The notes under the pieces: generated by a model
The model's database searches: none
Told to the model about the DNA's origin: nothing
What the model saw: the letters and a program-made list of their open reading frames with translations, nothing else
Origin: Planctomycetota bacterium
GTDB lineage: Bacteria; Planctomycetota; Planctomycetia; Pirellulales; Pirellulaceae
DNA: 5,572 nucleotides
Assembly: GCA_023417165.1 (NCBI GenBank)
Contig: JAEZGD010000605.1
Coordinates: 1-5,572, forward strand
Reading direction: 5' to 3'
Made by a program: the position numbers and the translations under genes
In this document: positions 1-5,572 of the stretch, piece after piece
Layout: every line of letters begins with the position of its first letter
Numbering within the stretch: position 1 is the first letter of the stretch

Positions 1-2700
1 CCCGACGACGAGGTGTACTGCGGCGTGGACGAGAAGTCCAACGACCCGCGCTGGGCGCTCGACGACTACAGCATTCAGCCCGATCCACGCTCGCGGTTCT
101 TCGATCCGTACGATCCCGACTTCCAGCCGATGCCGCCGGACGATCCGTACTCGCATCGTTACATGCACAAGGTCGATGGCAAGAACGGCTATCCGTATTG
201 GCACGCCAATGGCGAGACCCAGTACGTCGAGAATCCGCACTGGATCGATTACTTGCCGCTGAATCAGGACGGCATCTTGGTGCTCGATGCCGATGGTGCG
301 GTCGAAACGGCGCGGTTGCATTCGCGCGCCTATCAGCAAAACCTCGAAGAGCTGTACCTGTCGGCACTCGACGTCACATTCGAGCGGTTTCGCTTCGACG
401 CACAGTTCTTCGCCGGCTGGCAATCGTTTTACGATGTCGGTGGTCCGCTGGCACCCGGCGGCGGCGGGCAATCGAGCAGCCGCTTCAGCACGGGGACGTT
501 CCCCGCTAACAACGGCATTCGCATGAACCGCCTGACCTCGACCGGCGGCGAGTTTGTCGTGGGTCTGGCGAACACGATTGTCTGGGAATTCTCCGGTCCT
601 GATACCCAAAGCGCCACCACATTGATCGACTTCGCGCTGGTGCAGCCGCTGCTGCGCGGCGGCGGACGCGATCGTGTGCTCGAACGTTTGACGTTGTCGG
701 AACGCCAACTGCTGGCCAACGTCCGCGCGATGCAGCGTTATCGCCAAGAGTTTTATACCGACATCATCACTGGACGAAACGCGGGCCAAGGTCCGCAACG
801 CCGCGGTGGTGTGTTCGGCAGCGGTTTGGAAGGCTTTAGCGGCGTCGGCGGCAGCGGCTTCGGCACCGTCAACACTGGCGGCGGTGGCGTGCAAGGCGCC
901 GCGGGCGTCACCGGTGGCGCGGGTGCTGCGCAAGCGGGCGGCTTTATGGGCTTGCTGCAGCAGCAACAGACGAATCGCAACCAAGAGGCCAACATCGCCT
1001 CGCTGCGCACCAGCTTGTCGCAACTCGAAGCGTTCTATGACGCCGGGCGTATCGACTACTTCCAAGTCGAACTGGCGCGCCAAGCGCTCTACAACGCGCA
1101 AAGCCAACTGCTGAACGCGCGCACCGCTTATCAAAACCAACTCGACAACTATAAAGGCTCGCTCGGCCTGCCTCCCACCATCGAGATGCGAATTACCGAT
1201 CCGATGCTGGAACCGTTTAACCTCATCGACACCGCCATTGTGCCGCTGCAAAACGAAGTAGCCAACCTGCAAGTGGCGCTCGGCCGTTCGCTGGCAGTGC
1301 TCGAAAAATCGGTCACCGGCGAAGGCGAAGAAGCCACGGTGCCGTGGAGCGATACGGTCGCTTTACAACTGCAAGCGATTCGCGGCTATGTGCAACGCGC
1401 CGAACGGGTGCGGCGCGCCTTGCTGGTCGATAACTTGCAACGCGCACTGCGCGACATCGACGAACTCGAGGCCGCCACTCCCACGCGCCGTGCCGATATG
1501 GACCGGCTGAAGCAACACATTCGCGAAGCTGAAACGCGGCTGCAAGACGATCAAGGCGACGTCCAGCGCGCCACCATCGACGCAGACATCTTCAACGTCG
1601 ATCGCCTGGACGAAATGCCAGCGCAATTGCGGGCCACGTTGACAGAGCTTAAGGCGCGTTGGGAATCGTACGCTGCGACGCACGAGCGCTTCACCGCTAA
1701 TCTCGACGACCTGCTGGCGCGCGGCCCCCGGATGTCGCCTGAAGAGATCATCGTCGAACTGAACGAGAAAGTGCTGCTCGACATTCCCAATCACTTGAAC
1801 GAACTGTCGGCCAGTATTTTGGAACTGTCGCTGGTGCAAGCTCGTGCTCGCGTCGAAAGCGTCGCGCTTGAGCCGATCAATATGACTTCCGAACGGGCGA
1901 TTGGCCTGGCACGCGAGAATCGTCTGGACTGGATGAACGCCCGGGCGTCGCTGGTCGATTCGTGGCGTTTGATTGAGTTCAACGCCGACAACCTGGAATC
2001 GGATCTCGACTTCGTGATCAGCGGCGACATCAGCAACGTGGGCAGCAACCCGCTCAGTCTGGACGACAAAACTGGACGGATGCGTGTGGGCCTGCAATTC
2101 GACTCGCCGCTCACCCGCTTGTCGGAACGCAACACTTATCGCCAGGCGTTGATCGAATATCAGCAAGCCCGGCGCAACTATTACAACTTCGAAGACACGA
2201 TCAAGCGTACGCTACGAACGACGCTGCGATCGGTCGAACTCAACCAACTGAACTTCGAACTTCGCCGAGCGGCCGTGCACGTGGCCGTCGCGCAGGTGGA
2301 ACTCTCGCGACTGCGTCTGACCGAACCGCCGAAGCCAGGCGTCGAACAGGCGTTCAGCAACACGACGGCACGCGACCTGGTGTCGGCCTTGTCGGACTTG
2401 CTGAATGTGCAGAACGACTTCCTCAGCGTGTGGGTGAACTACGAAGTGCAACGTCGTTCGCTCGACCTCGACCTGGGGACGATGCGGCTCGACGAACGCG
2501 GCATCTGGATCGATCCAGGCGAGATCACCGAGGACTACAATCCGCTGGGTCCGCCGTGCGTCGATCCGACCCCGCCGGGGCTCGAAGAGATCGATCCCAC
2601 GCAACCGCAGATGCTGCACGAAGAACTGCGCCCCCGCCCTGCCGGTCCGGCGCCGGTGGAGGACGTGCCACCCGAAGAGATCGACTTGCCGATGGAATAG
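1..2700 (+). CDS. TolC-family outer membrane efflux protein, planctomycete-type, 5' end outside window
   Basis: Probable outer-membrane channel component of a tripartite efflux or type I secretion system, working with an inner-membrane pump and a periplasmic adaptor. The frame is open from base 1 (899 codons visible). A GTG at 13 exists but has no convincing ribosome binding site and sits inside conserved-looking sequence (EVYCGVDEKSNDPRW), so the real start and signal peptide lie upstream. Numbering from the first visible codon: N-terminal planctomycete-style segment about 12-75; first outer-membrane-efflux repeat about 98-392, with the VQPLLRGGGRDRV motif and a helical LEAFYDAGRIDYFQVELARQ stretch ending at LGLPP; second repeat about 629-830, with ERAIGLARENRLDW and VGLQFDSPLTRLSERNTYRQ. 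Odd features are a Gly-rich insert (about 257-318), a roughly 210-residue charged helical insert between the repeats (about 410-620), and a Pro/Glu-rich tail (about 836-899). It is about twice the size of E. coli TolC. No partner pump gene is visible. Family assignment is firm; the substrate is unknown. Confidence 0.9.
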   Translation, partial: PDDEVYCGVDEKSNDPRWALDDYSIQPDPRSRFFDPYDPDFQPMPPDDPYSHRYMHKVDGKNGYPYWHANGETQYVENPHWIDYLPLNQDGILVLDADGAVETARLHSRAYQQNLEELYLSALDVTFERFRFDAQFFAGWQSFYDVGGPLAPGGGGQSSSRFSTGTFPANNGIRMNRLTSTGGEFVVGLANTIVWEFSGPDTQSATTLIDFALVQPLLRGGGRDRVLERLTLSERQLLANVRAMQRYRQEFYTDIITGRNAGQGPQRRGGVFGSGLEGFSGVGGSGFGTVNTGGGGVQGAAGVTGGAGAAQAGGFMGLLQQQQTNRNQEANIASLRTSLSQLEAFYDAGRIDYFQVELARQALYNAQSQLLNARTAYQNQLDNYKGSLGLPPTIEMRITDPMLEPFNLIDTAIVPLQNEVANLQVALGRSLAVLEKSVTGEGEEATVPWSDTVALQLQAIRGYVQRAERVRRALLVDNLQRALRDIDELEAATPTRRADMDRLKQHIREAETRLQDDQGDVQRATIDADIFNVDRLDEMPAQLRATLTELKARWESYAATHERFTANLDDLLARGPRMSPEEIIVELNEKVLLDIPNHLNELSASILELSLVQARARVESVALEPINMTSERAIGLARENRLDWMNARASLVDSWRLIEFNADNLESDLDFVISGDISNVGSNPLSLDDKTGRMRVGLQFDSPLTRLSERNTYRQALIEYQQARRNYYNFEDTIKRTLRTTLRSVELNQLNFELRRAAVHVAVAQVELSRLRLTEPPKPGVEQAFSNTTARDLVSALSDLLNVQNDFLSVWVNYEVQRRSLDLDLGTMRLDERGIWIDPGEITEDYNPLGPPCVDPTPPGLEEIDPTQPQMLHEELRPRPAGPAPVEDVPPEEIDLPME

Positions 2701-2737
2701 AAAATTCCAAATCCCAAGCACCAAATCCCAAACAAAG
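2701..2737 (+). repeat. A/C-rich degenerate repeat, left inverted arm
   Basis: Begins immediately after the TAG stop of the TolC-like gene. It contains the 11-mer CCAAATCCCAA twice (2707-2717 and 2721-2731), a period of 14 bases, and fades into similar CCAAAA-type sequence up to about 2756. The reverse complement of 4227-4263 matches it at 33 of 37 positions. I recall similar sequence as a dispersed intergenic repeat in planctomycetes and other phyla, but its copy number here is unknown. Confidence 0.75.
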
Positions 2738-2756
2738 CACAAAATCCAAAAACTCA

Positions 2757-2796
2757 AGGACCAAAACGCAGGCCACATTGGCTTCGTTTTGGTCCT
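2757..2796. terminator. Long hairpin between convergent genes, probable bidirectional terminator
   Basis: AGGACCAAAACG (2757-2768) pairs perfectly with CGTTTTGGTCCT (2785-2796). Inside the loop, GCCA (2772-2775) pairs with TGGC (2779-2782). On the + strand the stem is followed only by GTTTTATGG. On the - strand it is followed by TGAGTTTTTGGATTTTG, a better T-rich tract, so it may mainly terminate the minus-strand gene that stops at 2853 while also serving the TolC-like gene. It adjoins the A/C-rich repeat and could instead be that repeat's own structural part. Termination is inferred. Confidence 0.55.
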
Positions 2797-2852
2797 GTTT
2801 TATGGAGACGTAGCATTGTCAGGGAATTAGCTGTTGCCATCGTCGCTAATGC

Positions 2853-4070
2853 TTAGTCATTCATCCGTCGAGTCAGTTGATCACGAGCGACGGCAAGGAA
2901 CTGGGCAGGTCCGCCTGCAGGTTGCCCCGCCTCTTCCCACAGGGCAATCGCAAGTTGCTCCACCTTCTCATGGAAAAGGCGTGCTCGCCGATCCTCTTCC
3001 TTCTCCGCAGTTCCCAGCCCTGAGTGATGGTCACGCAGCGAGCTTAGGATAGCGGGCGAGACATTGTGGTAATCACAGTACGCCTTAAACCACCACGAGA
3101 TGAAGTTCCCGGCGTTCACGATCTTCAGACTAAGCTTCAGCATTTCGACGAGGAACATCCACGTAAGGAACGCGTTTTTGCCATTGAGCTGGGCGAGGCA
3201 TTCCCCGAATTGCCGCTGTCGGTCGGCGTTCGGCTGATGGGCGTACTGTGTATATAGAAATACGTCGATCAACCGCTTGGTTGTAAATGTGCAGTTGCCG
3301 CGCGGCACGAACGGACGGGTATCGGGTACCGAATTCAGGTGCCGCTGGTAGTCCTTGGCCGTACCATCGATCCACTTGCTACGGGGATGATTCCCTAAGG
3401 CATTCACAGCAATTGGAACGATCTTCACGAAACTAGCTGGGTCGTGCGCACCCGTCATGTAAAGTCGACGAAAAATCGTCACAAATGAACGGATCTCCTC
3501 GTCGGATACGGCAGTTTCAAGAATAGGATTTCCAGCCGGGGACAGCATCGGACCGCCGGGCCACTTCAGAGATCCGGGGCCGTCAATCATGAACGCCGAT
3601 TCTCGTAGTTCCCGCAGGTCGCGCACAAAGTAGCCAAACAGCCGAATCTCTTCTGGCGTCAGCGAGACCTCGGCCAGCAGAATCGGCTTCGGCTCAGCAA
3701 GCATTAATTGAATGTCATGCTGTTTTGCGCCAGCCGGGATACTTCGGGCCGGGGGACTCCCAGTCAAGATTTGAGCTATCTCGTTGTTACTGATCTCCCG
3801 GCCTGTTTCGTCCTCAAAATACTCCGACGGCCCAACGCAGTCGAACCGATCATAGTCGCCGAGGTTACCGGGGGCTTCGGACGTGTCCTCAGTGAAAAGG
3901 TGCTTATACTTCAGGATCTCACGTTCCGTCCTAGACGAATTGTTCTCAGCCACCAACTCAACAGCGGCCCGAGTGATTGGGTCAAGGGACTTTGTATTAA
4001 GAGACAGATAGCGATCCTTGAACTGCTTGTCGGTCCGGTCCAAGTACCGAATGGTCCAGAACAGTAACAT
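2853..4070 (-). CDS. Hypothetical protein with DUF2934-like C-terminal module
   Basis: Encodes 405 residues of unknown function. The ATG at 4070 is chosen because AAGGAGG lies five bases upstream; the frame can be extended to a GTG at 4112 (419 residues) but that start has no comparable site. There is no signal peptide: the N-terminus MLLFWTIRYLDRTDKQF has a short hydrophobic start and then becomes charged, so a cytoplasmic location is likely. Residues about 368-401 (VEQLAIALWEEAGQPAGGPA and following) resemble DUF2934, a short module of unknown function usually written as a helix, LWEEAGRPEG and a second helix. Just before it is a Trp/Phe-rich stretch (TWMFLVEMLKL, FISWWFKAYCDYH) and a charged linker. 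No catalytic motif, nucleotide-binding loop or DNA-binding fold is evident. Four sampled 60-base lines are 125/240 GC here against 154/240 in the TolC-like gene, suggesting a different origin. Convergent with the TolC-like gene. Being a gene is well supported; its role is not known. Confidence 0.8.
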   Translation of the reverse strand: MLLFWTIRYLDRTDKQFKDRYLSLNTKSLDPITRAAVELVAENNSSRTEREILKYKHLFTEDTSEAPGNLGDYDRFDCVGPSEYFEDETGREISNNEIAQILTGSPPARSIPAGAKQHDIQLMLAEPKPILLAEVSLTPEEIRLFGYFVRDLRELRESAFMIDGPGSLKWPGGPMLSPAGNPILETAVSDEEIRSFVTIFRRLYMTGAHDPASFVKIVPIAVNALGNHPRSKWIDGTAKDYQRHLNSVPDTRPFVPRGNCTFTTKRLIDVFLYTQYAHQPNADRQRQFGECLAQLNGKNAFLTWMFLVEMLKLSLKIVNAGNFISWWFKAYCDYHNVSPAILSSLRDHHSGLGTAEKEEDRRARLFHEKVEQLAIALWEEAGQPAGGPAQFLAVARDQLTRRMND

Positions 4071-4075
4071 GAGCG

Positions 4076-4082
4076 CCTCCTT
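4076..4082 (-). promoter_or_regulatory. Strong ribosome binding site fixing the start at 4070
   Basis: The minus strand reads AAGGAGG, a near-perfect anti-16S match, followed by CGCTC and the ATG at 4070. The five-base spacing is good. This decides the start in favour of 4070 over the in-frame GTG at 4112. Confidence 0.8.
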
Positions 4083-4226
4083 CCGGCGGATGCCATAACT
4101 GTAATATGACACTCACATATTTCGATGGTTCGCACACTTCCCTAACTATGTTTCTGGGCAGAAGTGCCAGTTGCGCGGAAACTTGCCAAGCCCCACGCCT
4201 ATCGATAAAGCCGTTGGATCCTTCGT

Positions 4227-4263
4227 CCTTGTTTGGAATTTGGTGCTTGGGATGTGGAATTTC
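4227..4263 (-). repeat. A/C-rich degenerate repeat, right inverted arm
   Basis: Read on the minus strand this matches 2701-2737 at 33 of 37 positions, including an uninterrupted 16-base block ATCCCAAGCACCAAAT. Inward of it (4205-4226, minus strand) the sequence AAGGACGAAGGATCCAACGGCTTT loosely resembles the hairpin region beside the left arm, as if a decayed copy. The two arms therefore face each other with the minus-strand gene between them. Confidence 0.75.
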
Positions 4264-4293
4264 CCGCCAGTGGGCCGTTAAACCTTGACGCCT

Positions 4294-4313
4294 GCTCCGC
4301 CTACGGCGGGAGC
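4294..4313. repeat. GC-rich hairpin with three-base loop
   Basis: GCTCCGCC (4294-4301), loop TAC, then GGCGGGAGC (4305-4313): an eight-pair stem with one bulged G. There is no T tract on either side, so it is a poor intrinsic terminator. It looks like a small intergenic palindrome that may recur elsewhere in the genome. Confidence 0.5.
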
Positions 4314-4508
4314 CGACCAATTTCTGGCGACCGCGGGCGTCGGGCGTCGATGACAGACCTACCAGGCATGAGGCCGCGGGTTTCTTGAACTCGCGTCGCG
4401 CACGGAACGTCGCGCATCCATCGCAATCGGCAGCGGCAAGCGTCCCCCTATCGCTTGACCGCGGAGCTCGTCAGGCGGCAGCACAGCCGTCGGGCGACAC
4501 ATCACCGC

Positions 4509-4661
4509 ATGCCCCCGCGTTCACGTTCTCGCTATACCAAACCGCAGTCGCACCGCACGGATCCTCCCGTGACGAAAGCGACTGAGAACGAGAAGCTGCG
4601 CGATCGCTTGCTGGCGCTGATCTTGCGAAATGAAGCCGAGCGCAAACAAGCGCCGAGGTGA
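4509..4661 (+). CDS. Possible small ORF upstream of and coupled to the protease
   Basis: Would encode 50 residues from ATG 4509. The N-terminal half is basic and low complexity. The C-terminal half reads ENEKLRDRLLALILRNEAER, a plausible amphipathic helix with alternating Leu and charged residues, unlike a random shadow frame. Other starts are TTG 4455 (68 residues) and GTG 4569 (30 residues, covering only the helical part); none has a good ribosome binding site. Its TGA (4659-4661) overlaps the protease ribosome binding site, leaving five bases to the protease ATG, which would suit translational coupling. It is not recognised as any family. It may be noncoding 5' leader. Confidence 0.35.
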   Translation: MPPRSRSRYTKPQSHRTDPPVTKATENEKLRDRLLALILRNEAERKQAPR

Positions 4662-4662
4662 T
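4655..4662 (+). promoter_or_regulatory. Ribosome binding site of the protease, overlapping the small ORF stop
   Basis: GAGGTGAT precedes ATG 4667, with eight bases between GAGG and the start codon. The TGA of the possible small ORF lies within this element, so ribosomes finishing that ORF would be positioned over the protease start. Confidence 0.65.
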
Positions 4663-4666
4663 CGCC

Positions 4667-5572
4667 ATGCCAGCGCTGCGTCTTGCCAGCATTGTTACGT
4701 GTATTCTGTTTGCTGCTCCTGCTTTCGCGCAAACCGCGCCCCAAGCGGCGATTGGTTGGGGTTCGTTATGGCGATCGAACCAGCCGCTCGCCGTCAGCAA
4801 TACACCGCATCCCGCCATCGCGCGCATCACCGTGCAAGAACGCGACGGCGTGGCGCTCGGCTCGGGATCGCTGGTGGCGGTCGAAGGCGATCAAGGCCTG
4901 GTGTTAACCAACTGGCACGTGGTGCGCGACGCCGCAGGCGATGTCGAAGTCTCGTTTCCAGACGGTTATAAATCCAAAGCGAAGGTCCTGAAGACCGATC
5001 GCGATTGGGACTTGGCCGCGCTGGTGATTTGGAAGCCCACCGTCGCGCCGATCACCTTTGCTCCGCAAGCGCCGCAGCCCGGCGAAGTGCTGACGATCTG
5101 CGGCTATGGTTCCGGCAATTTTCGTGCGGCCACCGCGCGCTGCACGCAATATGTCTCGCCGGGACGCGGATTGCCTTACGAAATGGTGGAAGTCTCGACC
5201 GAAGCCCGCCAAGGCGATTCCGGCGGTCCGATCTTGAACGAACGCGGCGAAATCGCCGGCGTGCTGTTTGGCGCTGGCGGCGGCACGACCTCAGGGAGTT
5301 ACGTCGGTCGTGTGCGTACGTTTTTGGCGTCGATCTCGCCGCGACTCGCCGATCCTACGGCCATCACGCCGGTGCCCGAAAACATCGCCAGCACCAACCC
5401 TTTCATTAACCCGCAAGGCATGCCCTATCTGGTGCAAGAAGCCAACGCCAAGGCAGCCAATGGCGATGGCTGGCATGCGCGCGAAAAGCCCGCTGCCCCG
5501 CCTGAGCCCGCCCACGATGACGAAATGCAAGCCATTGCCAGCAATGGACCGCGCGTAGAAGTGCCACGCGCC
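4667..5572 (+). CDS. Secreted trypsin-like serine protease, 3' end outside window
   Basis: 302 codons are visible with no stop before the right edge. Residues 1-21 form a signal peptide: basic Arg5, hydrophobic core around IVTCILFAAP, and an AFA signal-peptidase I site before Gln22, so the mature protein is periplasmic or secreted. The rest is a chymotrypsin-fold domain of the Trypsin_2 / DegP-like kind: SGSLVAV barrel strand, catalytic His84 in TNWHVV, Asp115 in DRDWDLAAL, and Ser185 in QGDSGGPI, so the full triad is intact and activity is expected. Cys145 and Cys159 could form a disulfide. After the domain (about residue 225) comes a Pro/Ala-rich, low-complexity segment; no PDZ domain appears before the edge, unlike typical DegP/HtrA. 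Start chosen from the signal peptide and the upstream GAGGTGAT. Substrate is unknown; a role in envelope protein turnover is an inference. Confidence 0.9.
   Translation, partial: MPALRLASIVTCILFAAPAFAQTAPQAAIGWGSLWRSNQPLAVSNTPHPAIARITVQERDGVALGSGSLVAVEGDQGLVLTNWHVVRDAAGDVEVSFPDGYKSKAKVLKTDRDWDLAALVIWKPTVAPITFAPQAPQPGEVLTICGYGSGNFRAATARCTQYVSPGRGLPYEMVEVSTEARQGDSGGPILNERGEIAGVLFGAGGGTTSGSYVGRVRTFLASISPRLADPTAITPVPENIASTNPFINPQGMPYLVQEANAKAANGDGWHAREKPAAPPEPAHDDEMQAIASNGPRVEVPRA

Larger units (their letters stand above)
4071..4508. other. Intergenic region with no convincing gene
   Basis: This 438-base stretch separates the minus-strand unknown gene from the plus-strand small ORF and protease, so it should carry divergent promoters. 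The part near 4083-4150 is AT-richer and a plausible promoter zone for the minus-strand gene, but I could not fit a good paired -35/-10. It holds the right repeat arm (4227-4263), a small hairpin (4294-4313), a weak stem CTGGGCA / TGCCAG (4154-4170) and a short GGGCGTC tandem near 4336-4350. From about 4320 to 4508 it is GC-rich with no recognisable coding, tRNA or riboswitch signature. Confidence 0.5.

Noticed and set aside
753..1114. Open frames on both strands over the Gly-rich segment
   Set aside because: They are Pro/Ala/Cys-rich products of the GC-biased Gly codons read in other frames.
1363..2166. 267-codon minus-strand open frame
   Set aside because: Lies wholly antisense to the conserved TolC-like gene in a GC-rich frame. 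Its translation is His/Arg/Gln-rich with no recognisable domain and no ribosome binding site.
2701..2760. CRISPR-like short repeats
   Set aside because: The repeated units are 11 bases, spaced by three bases, imperfect and few; there are no spacers of uniform length and no cas genes.
2212..2778. 188-codon minus-strand open frame with a hydrophobic start
   Set aside because: The Trp/Phe-rich beginning is just the A/C-rich repeat read on its other strand, and the remainder is antisense to the TolC-like gene.
4083..4150. Sigma-70 promoter for the minus-strand gene
   Set aside because: CATATT or TATTAC could be a -10, but no acceptable -35 occurs at the right spacing, so I do not call it.
2701..4263. 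Insertion sequence
   Set aside because: The enclosed protein has no transposase motif such as a DDE triad or HUH, and no target-site duplication could be identified outside the arms.
4285..4313. TTGACG as a -35 box for the protease transcript
   Set aside because: The position 17 bases downstream is GC-rich hairpin sequence with no -10 resemblance.
4471..4830. 119-codon minus-strand open frame
   Set aside because: Overlaps the protease signal peptide and start on the opposite strand; no family resemblance.
5005..5558. Plus-strand frames overlapping the protease
   Set aside because: Arg/Ala-rich shadows of a frame containing an intact catalytic triad.

Overview
The window most resembles a planctomycete chromosome (Pirellulales-like). 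This rests on the TolC-family protein, whose early KSNDPRWALDDYSI / HRYMHKVDGK segment I recall from large planctomycetal outer-membrane efflux proteins, and on a degenerate CCAAATCCCAA-type intergenic repeat of a kind I associate with these genomes. Both are recollections, not searches.

Layout: bases 1-2700 (+) hold most of a very large TolC-like outer-membrane protein whose true start lies upstream of the window. Bases 2701-2852 are a short intergenic stretch with an A/C-rich repeat and a strong 12-bp hairpin, placed between two convergent genes. Bases 2853-4070 (-) encode a 405-residue protein of unknown function with a DUF2934-like C-terminal module. Its DNA is visibly lower in GC than its neighbours. 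Bases 4071-4508 contain its ribosome binding site, a second inverted copy of the A/C-rich repeat, a small hairpin and otherwise nothing recognisable. A possible 50-residue small ORF (4509-4661, +) ends inside the ribosome binding site of a secreted trypsin-like serine protease that starts at 4667 (+) and runs off the right edge.

TolC-like protein and protease are both exported envelope proteins on the + strand. The gene between them is on the other strand, has a different composition, and is bracketed by the two inverted repeat arms (33 of 37 positions identical). This suggests, but does not prove, that the central gene arrived as a cassette between two envelope genes. No transposase, integrase, tRNA, rRNA or CRISPR array is visible. 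Nothing here establishes a new multi-gene system. The best candidates for follow-up are the repeat-bracketed unknown gene and the small ORF coupled to the protease.
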